A DNA stretch of 55,440 nt, taken from the NCBI GenBank assembly GCA_937922925.1, contig CALAKU010000029.1, positions 1 through 55,440 of the forward strand, read 5' to 3'. A program made the translations under genes and the position numbers. Every line of letters starts with the position of its first letter. Positions within the stretch are counted from its first letter, which is position 1. Below, piece after piece: positions 15,657-24,546 of the stretch. Under the pieces are notes generated by a model that saw only the letters and a program-made list of their open reading frames with translations, did no database searches and was not told where the DNA came from. This DNA comes from an uncultured Arenicella sp. Its GTDB lineage: Bacteria; Pseudomonadota; Gammaproteobacteria; Arenicellales; Arenicellaceae.

Positions 15657-16250
15657 TTACTTGCCGCGAGAATGGCTACCCGAGCCGGCTCGTGAGCGTG
15701 CCGCTTGGCGTGGTGACACCGTCTTTTTATTTGCAAGTTGGCTGGTATTTACGCCAGCGGCTCGCTGGCGGCTCAACATGCTGCCAATAAGGTAGCCGGT
15801 TAATAGCCCCGTGCCACTGATGCGCGTATCGTTAACCGCGCCGCTGCGGCTGGTGGCGATTACTCTTGAGTTTTCGCCATCGACCTCAATCATGAACAGG
15901 GCTTCTTCGCTATCTTGATCGAACTCTTGATTACCATTGGTTTCAACGTAGGCTAAGAGTGAGGCATCACCGTTTGGCTGAACCGCGATTGGCTGCGTGT
16001 AAATCTCTGGTGAGGCAATATTTAATGCGGCTTGTAAGTCGTCACTAAAATCCAGAAAAGCTTGGTCTGGTGCATTTTCGTCAGGCGTTAGATTCGCAGT
16101 TTTATCTTGGAAGGCATAAATAGTTTCTACCGTTACATCCAAGACCTGATTTAGATCTATCTCGTCTTCAACGTATTTAGTACCACCAAAGTAGGTGTAA
16201 GCAACGTAGCCGATAACAAGTGCGAAAAATCCATAACGTAAATAATTCAT
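15657..16250 (-). CDS. Hypothetical membrane-anchored protein
   Basis: 197 aa from ATG 16250, preceded by AGGAG at a good distance; a longer frame from 16328 lacks an RBS. One N-terminal membrane segment (YLRYGFFALVIGYVAYTYF), an acidic middle with an Asp-rich stretch (NGNQEFDQDSEEALFMIEVDGE), a Gly-rich short hydrophobic segment (TGLLTGYLIGSMLSRQR) and a basic Ser/Arg tail. No family recognised. The topology suggests a periplasmic acidic domain held by the N-terminal helix. It has its own terminator and lies between the TM-SpeE and GNAT genes on the same strand. Confidence 0.7.
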   Translation of the reverse strand: MNYLRYGFFALVIGYVAYTYFGGTKYVEDEIDLNQVLDVTVETIYAFQDKTANLTPDENAPDQAFLDFSDDLQAALNIASPEIYTQPIAVQPNGDASLLAYVETNGNQEFDQDSEEALFMIEVDGENSRVIATSRSGAVNDTRISGTGLLTGYLIGSMLSRQRAAGVNTSQLANKKTVSPRQAARSRAGSGSHSRGK

Positions 16251-16362
16251 TCCGTTCTCCTGAGTCAATATGTGTTTTCCCGATGCCTCAAGCATACCTG
16301 AATTAGCGGCGTTTTGAATACTAGGCACCTAGATTTTCTGTGTCGCGCGCGTTTCAGACGGC

Positions 16363-17196
16363 TTACCATGAGCTTAGATCATGAGAAAAATGCAGTTCAT
16401 GCAAGCCTGCCTCGTAGTAATCTTTAAGGCGGCCTACGTATTTAAAGCCGGTCGCTTGCAGCGGCCTGTGGATCAATACCAAGTTAGAAGGAAACGTTAA
16501 AAACACTTTGCGGCCGCCTTCGTCTCTAACCGCATCCAGACCAACTTGAACGTCTTGTGCATCGAAGTTTCGTTTATTCAAGAAACCTTTGGTTTTTTCA
16601 ACCGTCCAGGCAAAACTGTAAGCGCCCTCGGTTTCGGCGATTTCGAACAAACCATTAAATCGAATCACCGGCTTCTCCTCTTGCACTTGTAAATCGTCGT
16701 CTGACTCTGAGCCTGCATCAAAATAATAACCAAGGATGGTTTGGCTCTCGCCTTCGTCGTAAAAATCTTGGCTGATCAATTCCTCTTTAAAGCCAAAAGA
16801 TTTGTACATTGCCAGTGCGGAGCCATAGATATTCACTCCGTCTTCTTGGTAGTCAGAAACTTTTACAAAGATCTTGCGTGCGCCTTGATTGGCAAGCTCG
16901 TCCATGGCTTCCCTTAACATTCGCTTGCCTAAGCCTTGCCCGCGAGCCGATTCCGTAAGATAGGTCCACGACAGGTAGTAAGTTTGGTCGCATCCTTCAA
17001 CCGGTCGATAACCTGTCGCACCTAAAACGGTATCACCATCAACAATCACATGATGCCCCTCAAGACCAAGATCATTTAACTCTTCTTCGGCCGCTTCGCC
17101 GTCATCGTCGTCGTGTTGATAAATGATCTCGAGCACCGAATGAAGATCGCTCTTGTACATGCTGCGTAAAACACATCGATCAGCTAATTGATTCAC
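16363..17196 (-). CDS. GNAT-family N-acetyltransferase, two-domain
   Basis: 277 aa. The N-terminal GNAT domain spans about 5-160, with the acetyl-CoA loop ARGQGLGKRMLREAM (84-98) and the later YKSFGF strand. The C-terminal 100 residues resemble a second, degenerate acyltransferase-like half (VFLTFPSNLVLIHRPLQATGFKYV) without the CoA loop. A highly acidic loop (HDDDDGEAAEEE) is near the start. Substrate unknown; could be a protein or small-amine acetyltransferase. Apparently monocistronic. Confidence 0.83.
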   Translation of the reverse strand: MNQLADRCVLRSMYKSDLHSVLEIIYQHDDDDGEAAEEELNDLGLEGHHVIVDGDTVLGATGYRPVEGCDQTYYLSWTYLTESARGQGLGKRMLREAMDELANQGARKIFVKVSDYQEDGVNIYGSALAMYKSFGFKEELISQDFYDEGESQTILGYYFDAGSESDDDLQVQEEKPVIRFNGLFEIAETEGAYSFAWTVEKTKGFLNKRNFDAQDVQVGLDAVRDEGGRKVFLTFPSNLVLIHRPLQATGFKYVGRLKDYYEAGLHELHFSHDLSSW

Positions 17197-17264
17197 TTTA
17201 AATCCTTCTTATTTAATTATCTTGATATGTATGTTTGGCAAGACCAGAACAGCCCTATTAATGC

Positions 17265-18032
17265 TTAGGCTTTATTGTCAGGATCATCCCAAATGTCAAT
17301 GGGATTTCGAGCTTGTCGCCAACCTCTAAACGGATGGTTCTCTAACAACTCTTCATCTTTAAACAACCATATCAAAATTGCGCCGGCTAAAAAACCACCG
17401 ATGTGCGCCCAAAAGGCCGTACCACCCGTGGCACCCGTACTGGTCATTCCGCCAACCACTTGTATGACGATCCAATAGCCGAGCATGGCAATCGCAGGCA
17501 CTCTAAACGTGGTGAAAATGAAGACTAAAATAAACAAAAGGTGCACTTTTACGCGCGGGTATAAGACGATGTAAGCCCCCATTACACCGCCGATTGCGCC
17601 TGATGCGCCCACCATTGGGATGGTTGACCCGGGGTTGGAGAACATTTGTGCCAGCGCTGCGACCACGCCGCAAAGCAGGTAGAAAATGACGAATCGCAAG
17701 CTACCCATGGCGTCTTCAACATTATCTCCAAAAATCCATAAAAACCACAAATTGCCAATCACATGCATCCAACTTCCGTGCATGAACATTGAGCTTAAGA
17801 CTGCCAACCAACCCGGCCCCGCGGTTAATCCGCAAACCTCGGGAGTATTCAACGCGTTGCTTGCATGCGTCACATTAGCGGGAATAAATCCGTATTGGCA
17901 AATCGATACGCCTAGCGCGGGCGAGCTACCAGCGCCTTGTAACAATAGCCAAGCAACCGCATTTAATGCCAATAGTGCGTAGACGGCATAAGGGGTAGCA
18001 ACCTGCGGATTATCGTCTTTAATGGGGAACAT
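17265..18032 (-). CDS. Rhomboid-family intramembrane serine protease
   Basis: 255 aa, six to seven transmembrane helices. The catalytic Ser144 is in GASGAIGGVMGAYIVLYPR, and His210 in WAHIGGFLAG completes the dyad. The L1/TM2 motif HGSWMHVIGNLWFLWIFGDNVED supplies the oxyanion His/Asn. Known: cleaves membrane proteins within the bilayer. It lies 40 bp downstream of the beta-helix/cytochrome gene on the same strand and may be the last gene of that redox operon, or a housekeeping protease. Confidence 0.92.
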   Translation of the reverse strand: MFPIKDDNPQVATPYAVYALLALNAVAWLLLQGAGSSPALGVSICQYGFIPANVTHASNALNTPEVCGLTAGPGWLAVLSSMFMHGSWMHVIGNLWFLWIFGDNVEDAMGSLRFVIFYLLCGVVAALAQMFSNPGSTIPMVGASGAIGGVMGAYIVLYPRVKVHLLFILVFIFTTFRVPAIAMLGYWIVIQVVGGMTSTGATGGTAFWAHIGGFLAGAILIWLFKDEELLENHPFRGWRQARNPIDIWDDPDNKA

Positions 18033-18072
18033 GGTTAGCCTCTATACTCGGCGTAAAGCCAAATGTCCTAAA

Positions 18073-19584
18073 TTAGTTTTCTAGGCCCAGTACATACTTG
18101 GAAACAGCCAACAAGGTTTCCTCGCCCAGATAAGCCTGCGGTGGCATCTCAGGATAGTCTTCGCGTTTCTTGATGGGCTCAGCCAGATACGCGGCCAAGC
18201 CTTGTGGGTTATCTATATACAAGGCTTGAATGGTTTGAATCGGCGGGCCAATAAGGCGACCAGTATAAGAATGACAACCAGTACAAACACCGAGATAAGC
18301 AATCATACCGCGTTCAGACTCTAGGATTTCTCTGGGAGGAACCGGCTTATCTAAAAGATAGGTTGCAACCCCATCGGTATTGGTGATTTCACAATCACCA
18401 AAATCGCCAAGGCCCACCGCAACATAGCGGTGCCGATTAATAATACAACTGCCCTCACCGCCACCTACGGCAACGATATCGGGATTACCGCTTTTTAGAG
18501 AAGCTGCCATGAGCGCTTTAACCGGGGCAATCGTGTCGTAGCCATTATTCAACATTAGGTTATTCAGAATAACTTGGCGATCGGGATTCGGCTCAGCGCC
18601 CGGATCAAAGGTTATGTTTTCGGCATTCTCGTGGTCGGTAATCAGAATGCCAGCGGTTTTGTTGTTGCTAATGATGTTGTCTTCAATAATCACGTCATCC
18701 GCAGCCATGACCAAAATACCCGTCCCCGCAGGAATGCCCGACACCGTAGACCCCGGCGCGCCGAAGTTGGCGGTATTGTTGTTGTCAATAAAGTTATTAC
18801 GGATGATCACATCGTAAGTGGTCTTAATTGGCAAGCCCGGGGTAATGAATGCAAGAATGCCGCCGGTGTTGTTATGCACATAATTGTTTTCAACAATCGC
18901 GTGGCGGCTGTTCTCGATTTCAATGCCCGCCACCGAATCAAACACATCGTTGTGAGCCACATGCACATTGTCACTCATGCCGATATAGATCGCCGCGTCT
19001 TCAATCCCGGAGATGACATTGTGCTCAACAACTCCGTTTTGCCCTAACTGTGGGAAAACTCCATAGACGCCAGTATCTTTGATCACGTTGTTACGTATTT
19101 CAAAGTTGTTACCAGCCTGGCCCATAATGGCATTGCCCTTGTAGTCTTTGATGTAGAGGTTTTCCACGACCACGTTATTACCTGAATACAAAATAGCGTC
19201 GTTAAGTGTTTTCTTGCCGTCCAGCGTTGCGCGTTGACCTGCTTCTATTACGCCTATTAGGCGAATGTGATCCTTGTCGATATAAACCGTTTCAGAATAC
19301 TCGCCTGGCCAGATTTGAATGGTATCGCCAGCTTGGGCTTTGATTACCGCTTCTTGAATAGACTGCCCCGGCTTTACCGCAATGGTCTTGCCGTCAATGC
19401 GCTGTGCAACTTGACCTGCGACTGCCTGTGCTGGGGATTCCTTAGACGCATCAAACCCGCCGGTGAAACTCTTGCCTTGCTTGGCATCAACAATCACCAC
19501 TTCCTGTGATACTTGATCTTTTAAAAACCAGCCTCCAGCTGTTCCAATGGCAAGCAATAATAACGCAATGAGACCTTTTTTCAT
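18073..19584 (-). CDS. Right-handed parallel beta-helix protein fused to a C-terminal cytochrome c domain
   Basis: 503 aa. An N-terminal export signal/anchor (KKGLIALLLLAIGTAGGWF) leads to a NosD/pectate-lyase-like helix from about 65 to 345, made of repeated N-N-x-I/V rungs (GNNVVVENLYIKDYKGNAI; FEIRNNVIKDTGVYGVF; VIIEDNIISNNKTAGIL). A single-heme domain at about 425-500 contains GVCTGCHSYTG and MPP as the probable distal Met. Known: beta-helix proteins of this type bind or cleave polysaccharide, or assist metal-centre assembly (NosD). The fused cytochrome implies electron transfer in the periplasm. It is 38 bp downstream of the di-heme peroxidase-like gene. Function unknown. Confidence 0.85.
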   Translation of the reverse strand: MKKGLIALLLLAIGTAGGWFLKDQVSQEVVIVDAKQGKSFTGGFDASKESPAQAVAGQVAQRIDGKTIAVKPGQSIQEAVIKAQAGDTIQIWPGEYSETVYIDKDHIRLIGVIEAGQRATLDGKKTLNDAILYSGNNVVVENLYIKDYKGNAIMGQAGNNFEIRNNVIKDTGVYGVFPQLGQNGVVEHNVISGIEDAAIYIGMSDNVHVAHNDVFDSVAGIEIENSRHAIVENNYVHNNTGGILAFITPGLPIKTTYDVIIRNNFIDNNNTANFGAPGSTVSGIPAGTGILVMAADDVIIEDNIISNNKTAGILITDHENAENITFDPGAEPNPDRQVILNNLMLNNGYDTIAPVKALMAASLKSGNPDIVAVGGGEGSCIINRHRYVAVGLGDFGDCEITNTDGVATYLLDKPVPPREILESERGMIAYLGVCTGCHSYTGRLIGPPIQTIQALYIDNPQGLAAYLAEPIKKREDYPEMPPQAYLGEETLLAVSKYVLGLEN

Positions 19585-19622
19585 TTTTTTAACTCTCGGT
19601 TCGACGCTCTAAAAAACCACGT

Positions 19623-21038
19623 TTAATGCACTTTGCCATTCTCGTGCACGCTTGGCAAACCCGATGGCAAGCTATCGGGTACCGCGGGCATCCATTTTTG
19701 ATCATTTAGAGTACCTAAAAACGCCACAATCGCATCCAGCTCATGGTCTTGTAAATTGGGTTCCCAAATATGCCAATGGATGTGTAAATTCTCGCCTTTG
19801 GGTACCGCATGACCGCGGCCTTGGGTATAAAAACGCGCGGCCTCCTTTAAAGAAGCAAATCGCCCAGAGTGCATATACGGGGCGGTTAATTCAATATTTC
19901 GTAAACTCGGCACTTTAAACCCGCCTCGTAATTTGGCGGCTTCGAAGGTGGTTTGCGCGCCGACATCAAATGGCATGCCCTCGGGGTCAGGGGTACCAAT
20001 GACAGCGACTTGTTGATTGGTAAAAAGCGGCGGCGTGTGGCACTCGGAGCAGCGCGCTACAAAAGAGCGGAATACATTTAAACCGACAATCTCTTGTTTG
20101 TTTAGCGCATCATGACGGCCGTGTGCGTATTCATCGTAACGGCTGTTCAGCGAGACAAGCGAGGTTTGGAAGGCCGCCAGAGCAGTATAGACCTGTGCTA
20201 GCTCCAAACGCTCTGAATGTGGAAAGGCTTGTTTAAAAAGCCGTGGATAGGCGGCATTCTCGCGCAGGCTATTTAATAGCTGTGTGGGACTATTCGCCAT
20301 TTCGTTTGCTGAGTACAACGGCCCCAGAGCCTGTTGCTCTAAAGAATCGGCGCGTGCATCCCAGAAAAGACGCTCAGCAAAAGCGATATTCCATAAGCTG
20401 GGCGCAGAACGAGTGCCTTTGAGTTCATTGGCTCCGACAGACACAGCGCGACCGTCGGTAAACGCCAATTTAGGCTGATGGCAACTGGCGCACGATACGT
20501 CGCCATTACCCGATAACAAAGGGTCAAAAAATAAGTATCGGCCTAAATCAATTTGCTGTGGGCTAAAGCCATCACGAAATGTCGGCAAACCCGTACGTGT
20601 GCCACCAACTCCGCTATTTTGAACTGAATCGTAGAGTTGGTACAAAGATCGGAGTTTACAAGCCGAGCCATCGCGTAGCTCAAAACCAGCTGGGCAGCGA
20701 GTGCTTAACTGGAAAGACTTAATGTCGATTGACGCTGAGGGCTCTTTGTATAATTCCGCTGAGGGCTCTTTGTGTAATTTCGCTGAGGGCTCTTTGTGTA
20801 ATTTCGCTGAGGGCTCTTTATTTATCGCCGCTGAGGGCTCTTTATTTATCGCCGCTGAGGGCTCTTTATTTATCGGCGCTGAGGGCTCTTTATTTATCGG
20901 CGCTGAGGGCTCTTCAGCTAAAGGCTCTTGGGTCTCAGGCGGAGTGATTAGGCCAGCGTTGGCGTCAAAGTGAATGCTCTTATTAATAATGCAAAGCAGA
21001 AGAAAAAAACTAGGCCCAAGTAAATATGCGGCTCGCAT
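19623..21038 (-). CDS. Di-heme cytochrome c peroxidase/MauG-like protein with EPSA repeat linker
   Basis: 471 aa. After an N-terminal signal/anchor comes a linker of eight 8-aa repeats (consensus KEPSAxIN) at about 42-105. A Cys-containing CPAGFELRDGSACKL segment precedes the peroxidase body. Heme motifs are CASCH (in GNGDVSCASCHQPKLAFTDG) and CSECH (in ARCSECHTPPLFTNQ), with APYMHSGRFASL near the C-terminus. Known: the family includes bacterial CCPs and MauG, which oxidise H2O2 or modify a partner protein. Its start codon overlaps the upstream cytochrome stop (TAATG). The partner is likely one of the two other cytochromes of the operon. Confidence 0.9.
   Translation of the reverse strand: MRAAYLLGPSFFLLLCIINKSIHFDANAGLITPPETQEPLAEEPSAPINKEPSAPINKEPSAAINKEPSAAINKEPSAKLHKEPSAKLHKEPSAELYKEPSASIDIKSFQLSTRCPAGFELRDGSACKLRSLYQLYDSVQNSGVGGTRTGLPTFRDGFSPQQIDLGRYLFFDPLLSGNGDVSCASCHQPKLAFTDGRAVSVGANELKGTRSAPSLWNIAFAERLFWDARADSLEQQALGPLYSANEMANSPTQLLNSLRENAAYPRLFKQAFPHSERLELAQVYTALAAFQTSLVSLNSRYDEYAHGRHDALNKQEIVGLNVFRSFVARCSECHTPPLFTNQQVAVIGTPDPEGMPFDVGAQTTFEAAKLRGGFKVPSLRNIELTAPYMHSGRFASLKEAARFYTQGRGHAVPKGENLHIHWHIWEPNLQDHELDAIVAFLGTLNDQKWMPAVPDSLPSGLPSVHENGKVH
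20734..20925 (-). repeat. 24-bp in-frame tandem repeat, 8 units
   Basis: The plus-strand unit begins GCTGAGGGCTCTT at 20734, 20758, 20782, 20806, 20830, 20854, 20878 and 20902, an exact 24-bp period. The first 13 bases are invariant and the rest forms sub-families (TTGTGTAATTTC, TATTTATCGCC, TATTTATCGGC). It encodes eight EPSA octapeptides of the MauG-like protein. Units without spacers rule out CRISPR. Confidence 0.97.
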
Positions 21039-21655
21039 TACTTTAGCGAATCGATGTAGGCAAGGACGTCTGCAACACGTTTTTCATCGCTTAGGCGGCT
21101 GGCGATAAAGTGCATTTGATAGCCGAGCTTATCGGCCTTATCACCGCCTCGGATACCGGCAACGAAGTGTTGGTACTGGCGTTTTGAATACCATAATGAC
21201 AGGCTTACCAAATTAGGTGAATTCAGTACTTTATTGCCTTGGCCATCAGCGCCATGGCAACTGCCACAATTGGCTTGATAGGTTTTCTTGCCCTGCGCTA
21301 ACTCAGCGTCATTGGGCGAGCTAGCAGTTCGCAATGGCGGCAATTGTGATAAGTAGGCTGATATCTCCGTGCGCTCTGCTTGATCTAAGCTTTGAGCCCA
21401 AGGCGCCATGGCAGCGCCAAATGCATCCTTTTTGTGTCGCCCTCGTAAACCGTTCGCAAAATTCTCAAGTTGTCGTTCGAGGTAAGTCGCATCTTGCCCT
21501 GCCAATGCGGGCGCGCCAGTCACCTCTTTACCAAGCGCCCCATTTCCATGACAACTCAGGCAACGCTTTACATAGAGCGCATCGGCGCTTTGCGCTCGCA
21601 CTGAGTCGAGCACGGCTAAACTGAGCCAAACCAAGACAAGGCTACGAAAGATCAA
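21038..21655 (-). CDS. Di-heme cytochrome c4-like periplasmic protein
   Basis: 205 aa. The start is most likely TTG 21655, directly behind the SDR stop (TGATTG), giving a signal peptide FRSLVLVWLSLAVLDSVRAQ. Two cytochrome c domains carry CLSCHG (about 32-37) and CGSCHGADG (about 131-139), with later Met ligands. Known: c4-type cytochromes shuttle electrons in the periplasm to oxidases or peroxidases. Tight coupling to the MauG-like gene (TAATG) suggests it is the electron donor or acceptor for that protein. Confidence 0.88.
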   Translation of the reverse strand: MIFRSLVLVWLSLAVLDSVRAQSADALYVKRCLSCHGNGALGKEVTGAPALAGQDATYLERQLENFANGLRGRHKKDAFGAAMAPWAQSLDQAERTEISAYLSQLPPLRTASSPNDAELAQGKKTYQANCGSCHGADGQGNKVLNSPNLVSLSLWYSKRQYQHFVAGIRGGDKADKLGYQMHFIASRLSDEKRVADVLAYIDSLK

Positions 21656-22471
21656 TCAGTCTACTCCAAACATTTTGGCAAAACTTAAGCGACCGTTGTC
21701 GTCTAATAAGCTTTGTCGATAGTAGCGCATTTTTTCTATCCACTTGCCCGGGGCCATAGCTCGGCCTTGGTAAAATTCGGCCACGCGTTCATGGGGCAAA
21801 ATCATAAAGGTTTCGTCTTCAATACCTTTCACAATAGTTTGCGCGCACTGTTCTGGTGTAATCACGCCGGGCAACGGCTTCTTACGCGCTTCGTCGTCAA
21901 TCATCAATATATTGGTATTCACATATTGTGGGCAAACCACAGAGACTTTAACGCCATCGTCATTGTGATTAATAGCCAAGGATTCGGCTAAAGATACCGC
22001 TGCATGCTTGGTGGCGCTGTAGGCTGCATCTCCGATCTGATTGAGCAAACCAGCGGCCGATGCAATATTTAATAGGTAGCCATCTCCGCGCTCAATCATT
22101 TTTGGCAGCAGATCGCGACTGGCCCAAACATGCGCCATTACGTGCACATCCCACTGTAATTGCCACACCTCATCGGCAGCTGATGCCGCATGGCTCGGCT
22201 CGCCTCGACCAAAACCAGCATTGGAGCAAAACAAATCGACCTGACCATATTGATTTTCAGCGGCTGCGATCAGAGCCTGAATGTCGGCTTCTTTGCTTAC
22301 ATCGCAGGCAACAGCAATTCCGCCGACCTCATCTGCAACGGCTTGAGCGGCCTCTAGATTCAAGTCGGACACAACCAATTTAGCGCCCTTTTCGGCGAGC
22401 GCGTGAGTCAAAGCAGAACCGATGCCACCGGCACCTCCTGTAATGACTGCAACCTTATTTTGTATATTCAT
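21656..22471 (-). CDS. Short-chain dehydrogenase/reductase
   Basis: 271 aa. Classical SDR motifs are TGGAGGIGSALTHAL (11-25), CSNAGFG (about 83-89), NIASAAG and the active-site YSATK (YxxxK). Known: NAD(P)-dependent oxidoreductases of alcohols and ketones. First gene of a run SDR - cytochrome c4 - MauG-like - beta-helix/cytochrome on the minus strand with zero or negative spacing to the next gene. An SDR feeding a periplasmic cytochrome chain through a shared metabolite is possible, but it has no export signal and should be cytoplasmic. Confidence 0.9.
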   Translation of the reverse strand: MNIQNKVAVITGGAGGIGSALTHALAEKGAKLVVSDLNLEAAQAVADEVGGIAVACDVSKEADIQALIAAAENQYGQVDLFCSNAGFGRGEPSHAASAADEVWQLQWDVHVMAHVWASRDLLPKMIERGDGYLLNIASAAGLLNQIGDAAYSATKHAAVSLAESLAINHNDDGVKVSVVCPQYVNTNILMIDDEARKKPLPGVITPEQCAQTIVKGIEDETFMILPHERVAEFYQGRAMAPGKWIEKMRYYRQSLLDDNGRLSFAKMFGVD

Positions 22472-22569
22472 CGGCAGTTTATATCACAGAAACTTTTATA
22501 GAGTTTTGAGAACCGTTCACTGTTTGGCTGAATACATTTCTTGAACCAAAGCCAAGCTACTATTGAACT

Positions 22570-23274
22570 ATGAACGAGATTAATAAGAGCCAAATCACTA
22601 AGGGCCAAATAAGAGTTGTTGTCTACGGCGGCAACGGATTTGTAGGTACGCACTTGGCTAAGCAATTAGCCGAGCGCGAGGTGGACGTCGTGTGCCTTAG
22701 CCGGACGGGGGTCAAACCTGTTCATCTGCAAGATCAAGCCTGGAGCGAAAAAGTGAAATGGTGTAAAGGTGATGCCAGCCAACCGAACACCAAGTTTCTG
22801 GAATCGGTGGATTCAATAGTCTGTTTGGTTGGCTCGCCGCCCCTACCGACCTTTAGCAAAGCGGCCTGGGAGGCACAGTTTTTTCAAAATGGCACGACCA
22901 ATAGTCACGCCTTGGATGCGGCCGCTTCGGCCGGTGTAAAACGTGCTGTGTTACTAGGCGCAAAAGTCACTTTTCCACTGAACACCGATCGATTCGCTTA
23001 TTTCCAAGGCAAGCGATTAGCGAGAGAAGCGGCGAAACGATTTGCCGATCATTCTGAGCAACAATCGGCGGTGGTGGTCGAACCCGGAGTGATTTTCGGT
23101 AAACGCCATTTACGCAGTGGAAGTTCCGTACCACTGCACCTTTTGTCGCCCTTGTCTGGATTAATTCCTGGATTCTTGATGGATGTGAATCGGCTGGCTT
23201 CGCGCTTAGCCGACGAAGCGCTGAACTTTGAACCCCGCCAAGATTTCCAACGAATTTCGAATTCAGACATCTAA
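22570..23274 (+). CDS. NAD(P)-binding epimerase-like protein (NDUFA9/NmrA-type atypical SDR)
   Basis: 234 aa from ATG 22570. A Rossmann N-terminus is VVVYGGNGFVGTHLAKQLAE (16-35, GxxGxxG) followed by VCLSRTG. The active-site YxxxK is represented by YFQGKRLAREA, and VVVEPGVIFGKRH follows. Known: this short atypical SDR group contains NDUFA9-like quinone-biosynthesis or NAD-binding accessory proteins. It is divergent from the redox operon across 98 bp. Substrate unknown. Confidence 0.78.
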   Translation: MNEINKSQITKGQIRVVVYGGNGFVGTHLAKQLAEREVDVVCLSRTGVKPVHLQDQAWSEKVKWCKGDASQPNTKFLESVDSIVCLVGSPPLPTFSKAAWEAQFFQNGTTNSHALDAAASAGVKRAVLLGAKVTFPLNTDRFAYFQGKRLAREAAKRFADHSEQQSAVVVEPGVIFGKRHLRSGSSVPLHLLSPLSGLIPGFLMDVNRLASRLADEALNFEPRQDFQRISNSDI

Positions 23275-23399
23275 GGATTTTTTGCTAAGCAGGCTAGCCC
23301 TGCATTTATCTTCATCACTCGAGCCACTCGATCTTGTGACACCGCCGGACTCAGGTGTACACTTTGAATCATAATTCACAACAAAAATAAGGTTGCCTT

Positions 23400-24509
23400 A
23401 TGGATACCAAAGCCGCTGTGGCATTTGCTGCAGGAGAAGATTTAAGCATAGAAACGGTTCAACTCGACGGCCCGCAAGCTGGCGAAGTATTGATAGAGGT
23501 TAAAGCAACAGGGGTATGCCACACGGATGCCTTTACTTTATCGGGGGATGACCCTGAGGGCGCTTTCCCCGCGATATTGGGCCACGAAGGTGCGGGCATT
23601 GTGCGCGAAGTGGGCGCGGGCGTGACTTCATTGAAACCGGGCGACCATGTTATCCCTCTCTATACCCCAGAATGCCGAGAGTGCGATTACTGCTTGCATC
23701 CCAAAACCAATCTTTGCCAAGCCATTCGCTCAACCCAAGGCCAAGGCGTCATGCCAGACGGCTCTTCAAGATTTTCGTTCCAAGGCAAACCAATCTTGCA
23801 CTACATGGGCTGCTCAACCTTCTCTAACTACACGGTGCTGCCCGAAATTGCAGTGGCTAAGGTTCGCGAGGACGCGCCCTTCGATAAAATTTGCTACATC
23901 GGCTGCGGTGTCACCACTGGTGTTGGCGCCGTGGTTTTTGACGCTAAGGTCGAGCCAGGCTCAAATGTCGTAGTATTCGGTTTAGGCGGCATTGGCCTGA
24001 ACGTGATCCAGGGTGCTCGCATGATTGGCGCGAATAAGATCATTGGTATTGATATCAACGAATCAAAAGTCGAGATTGCTAAAGAGTTTGGTATGACCGA
24101 CTTTATCAACCCCAAGAAAACAGAGGATTTAATCGAGGCGATTAGCGATTTAACCAATGGCGGCGCAGATTATTCTTTTGAGTGCATAGGCAACGTTAAT
24201 ACCATGCGCCAAGCACTGGAGTGCTGCCATAAAGGTTGGGGCGAGAGCATTATTATTGGTGTAGCTGGTGCTGGCCAAGAAATCTCAACGCGACCATTTC
24301 AATTGGTTACCGGGCGTGTATGGCGAGGCACCGCCTTTGGCGGCGCGCGCGGGCGTACCGATGTGCCTAAGATCGTCGACTGGTATATGGATGGCAAGCT
24401 CAATATAGATGATTTGATTACCCATAAAATGCCGCTCGAAAAAATCAACGACGCCTTTCATTTAATGCACGCCGGCGAGAGTATCCGCAGCGTAGTCGAA
24501 TACGAATAG
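23400..24509 (+). CDS. frmA: S-(hydroxymethyl)glutathione dehydrogenase / class III alcohol dehydrogenase
   Basis: 369 aa. Catalytic-zinc ligands are Cys40 ([12 protein letters not shown]), His62 (GHEGAGIV) and the Cys in YIGCGVTTG. The structural zinc has Cys92, Cys95, Cys98 and Cys106 ([16 protein letters not shown]). The NAD loop is [15 protein letters not shown]. Known: oxidises the glutathione adduct of formaldehyde to S-formylglutathione and also reduces S-nitrosoglutathione. The usual FrmB esterase is not adjacent; instead a LysR regulator follows at 37 bp on the same strand. Confidence 0.96.
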   Translation: MDTKAAVAFAAGEDLSIETVQLDGPQAGEVLIEVKATGVCHTDAFTLSGDDPEGAFPAILGHEGAGIVREVGAGVTSLKPGDHVIPLYTPECRECDYCLHPKTNLCQAIRSTQGQGVMPDGSSRFSFQGKPILHYMGCSTFSNYTVLPEIAVAKVREDAPFDKICYIGCGVTTGVGAVVFDAKVEPGSNVVVFGLGGIGLNVIQGARMIGANKIIGIDINESKVEIAKEFGMTDFINPKKTEDLIEAISDLTNGGADYSFECIGNVNTMRQALECCHKGWGESIIIGVAGAGQEISTRPFQLVTGRVWRGTAFGGARGRTDVPKIVDWYMDGKLNIDDLITHKMPLEKINDAFHLMHAGESIRSVVEYE

Positions 24510-24546
24510 TCGTTTAAACCTTAGTCATTAGAGCGCGAGTATTCAA

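Noticed and set aside
20734-20925. CRISPR-like periodicity
   Set aside because: Units are contiguous at 24 bp with no unique spacers and lie inside a coding frame.
20701-20973. Open frames on the plus strand over the 24-bp array that would encode repeats of AEGSLFI or RALYLS
   Set aside because: They are the mirror of a 24-bp repeat whose length is a multiple of three, so all six frames stay open. The minus frame carries the heme protein.
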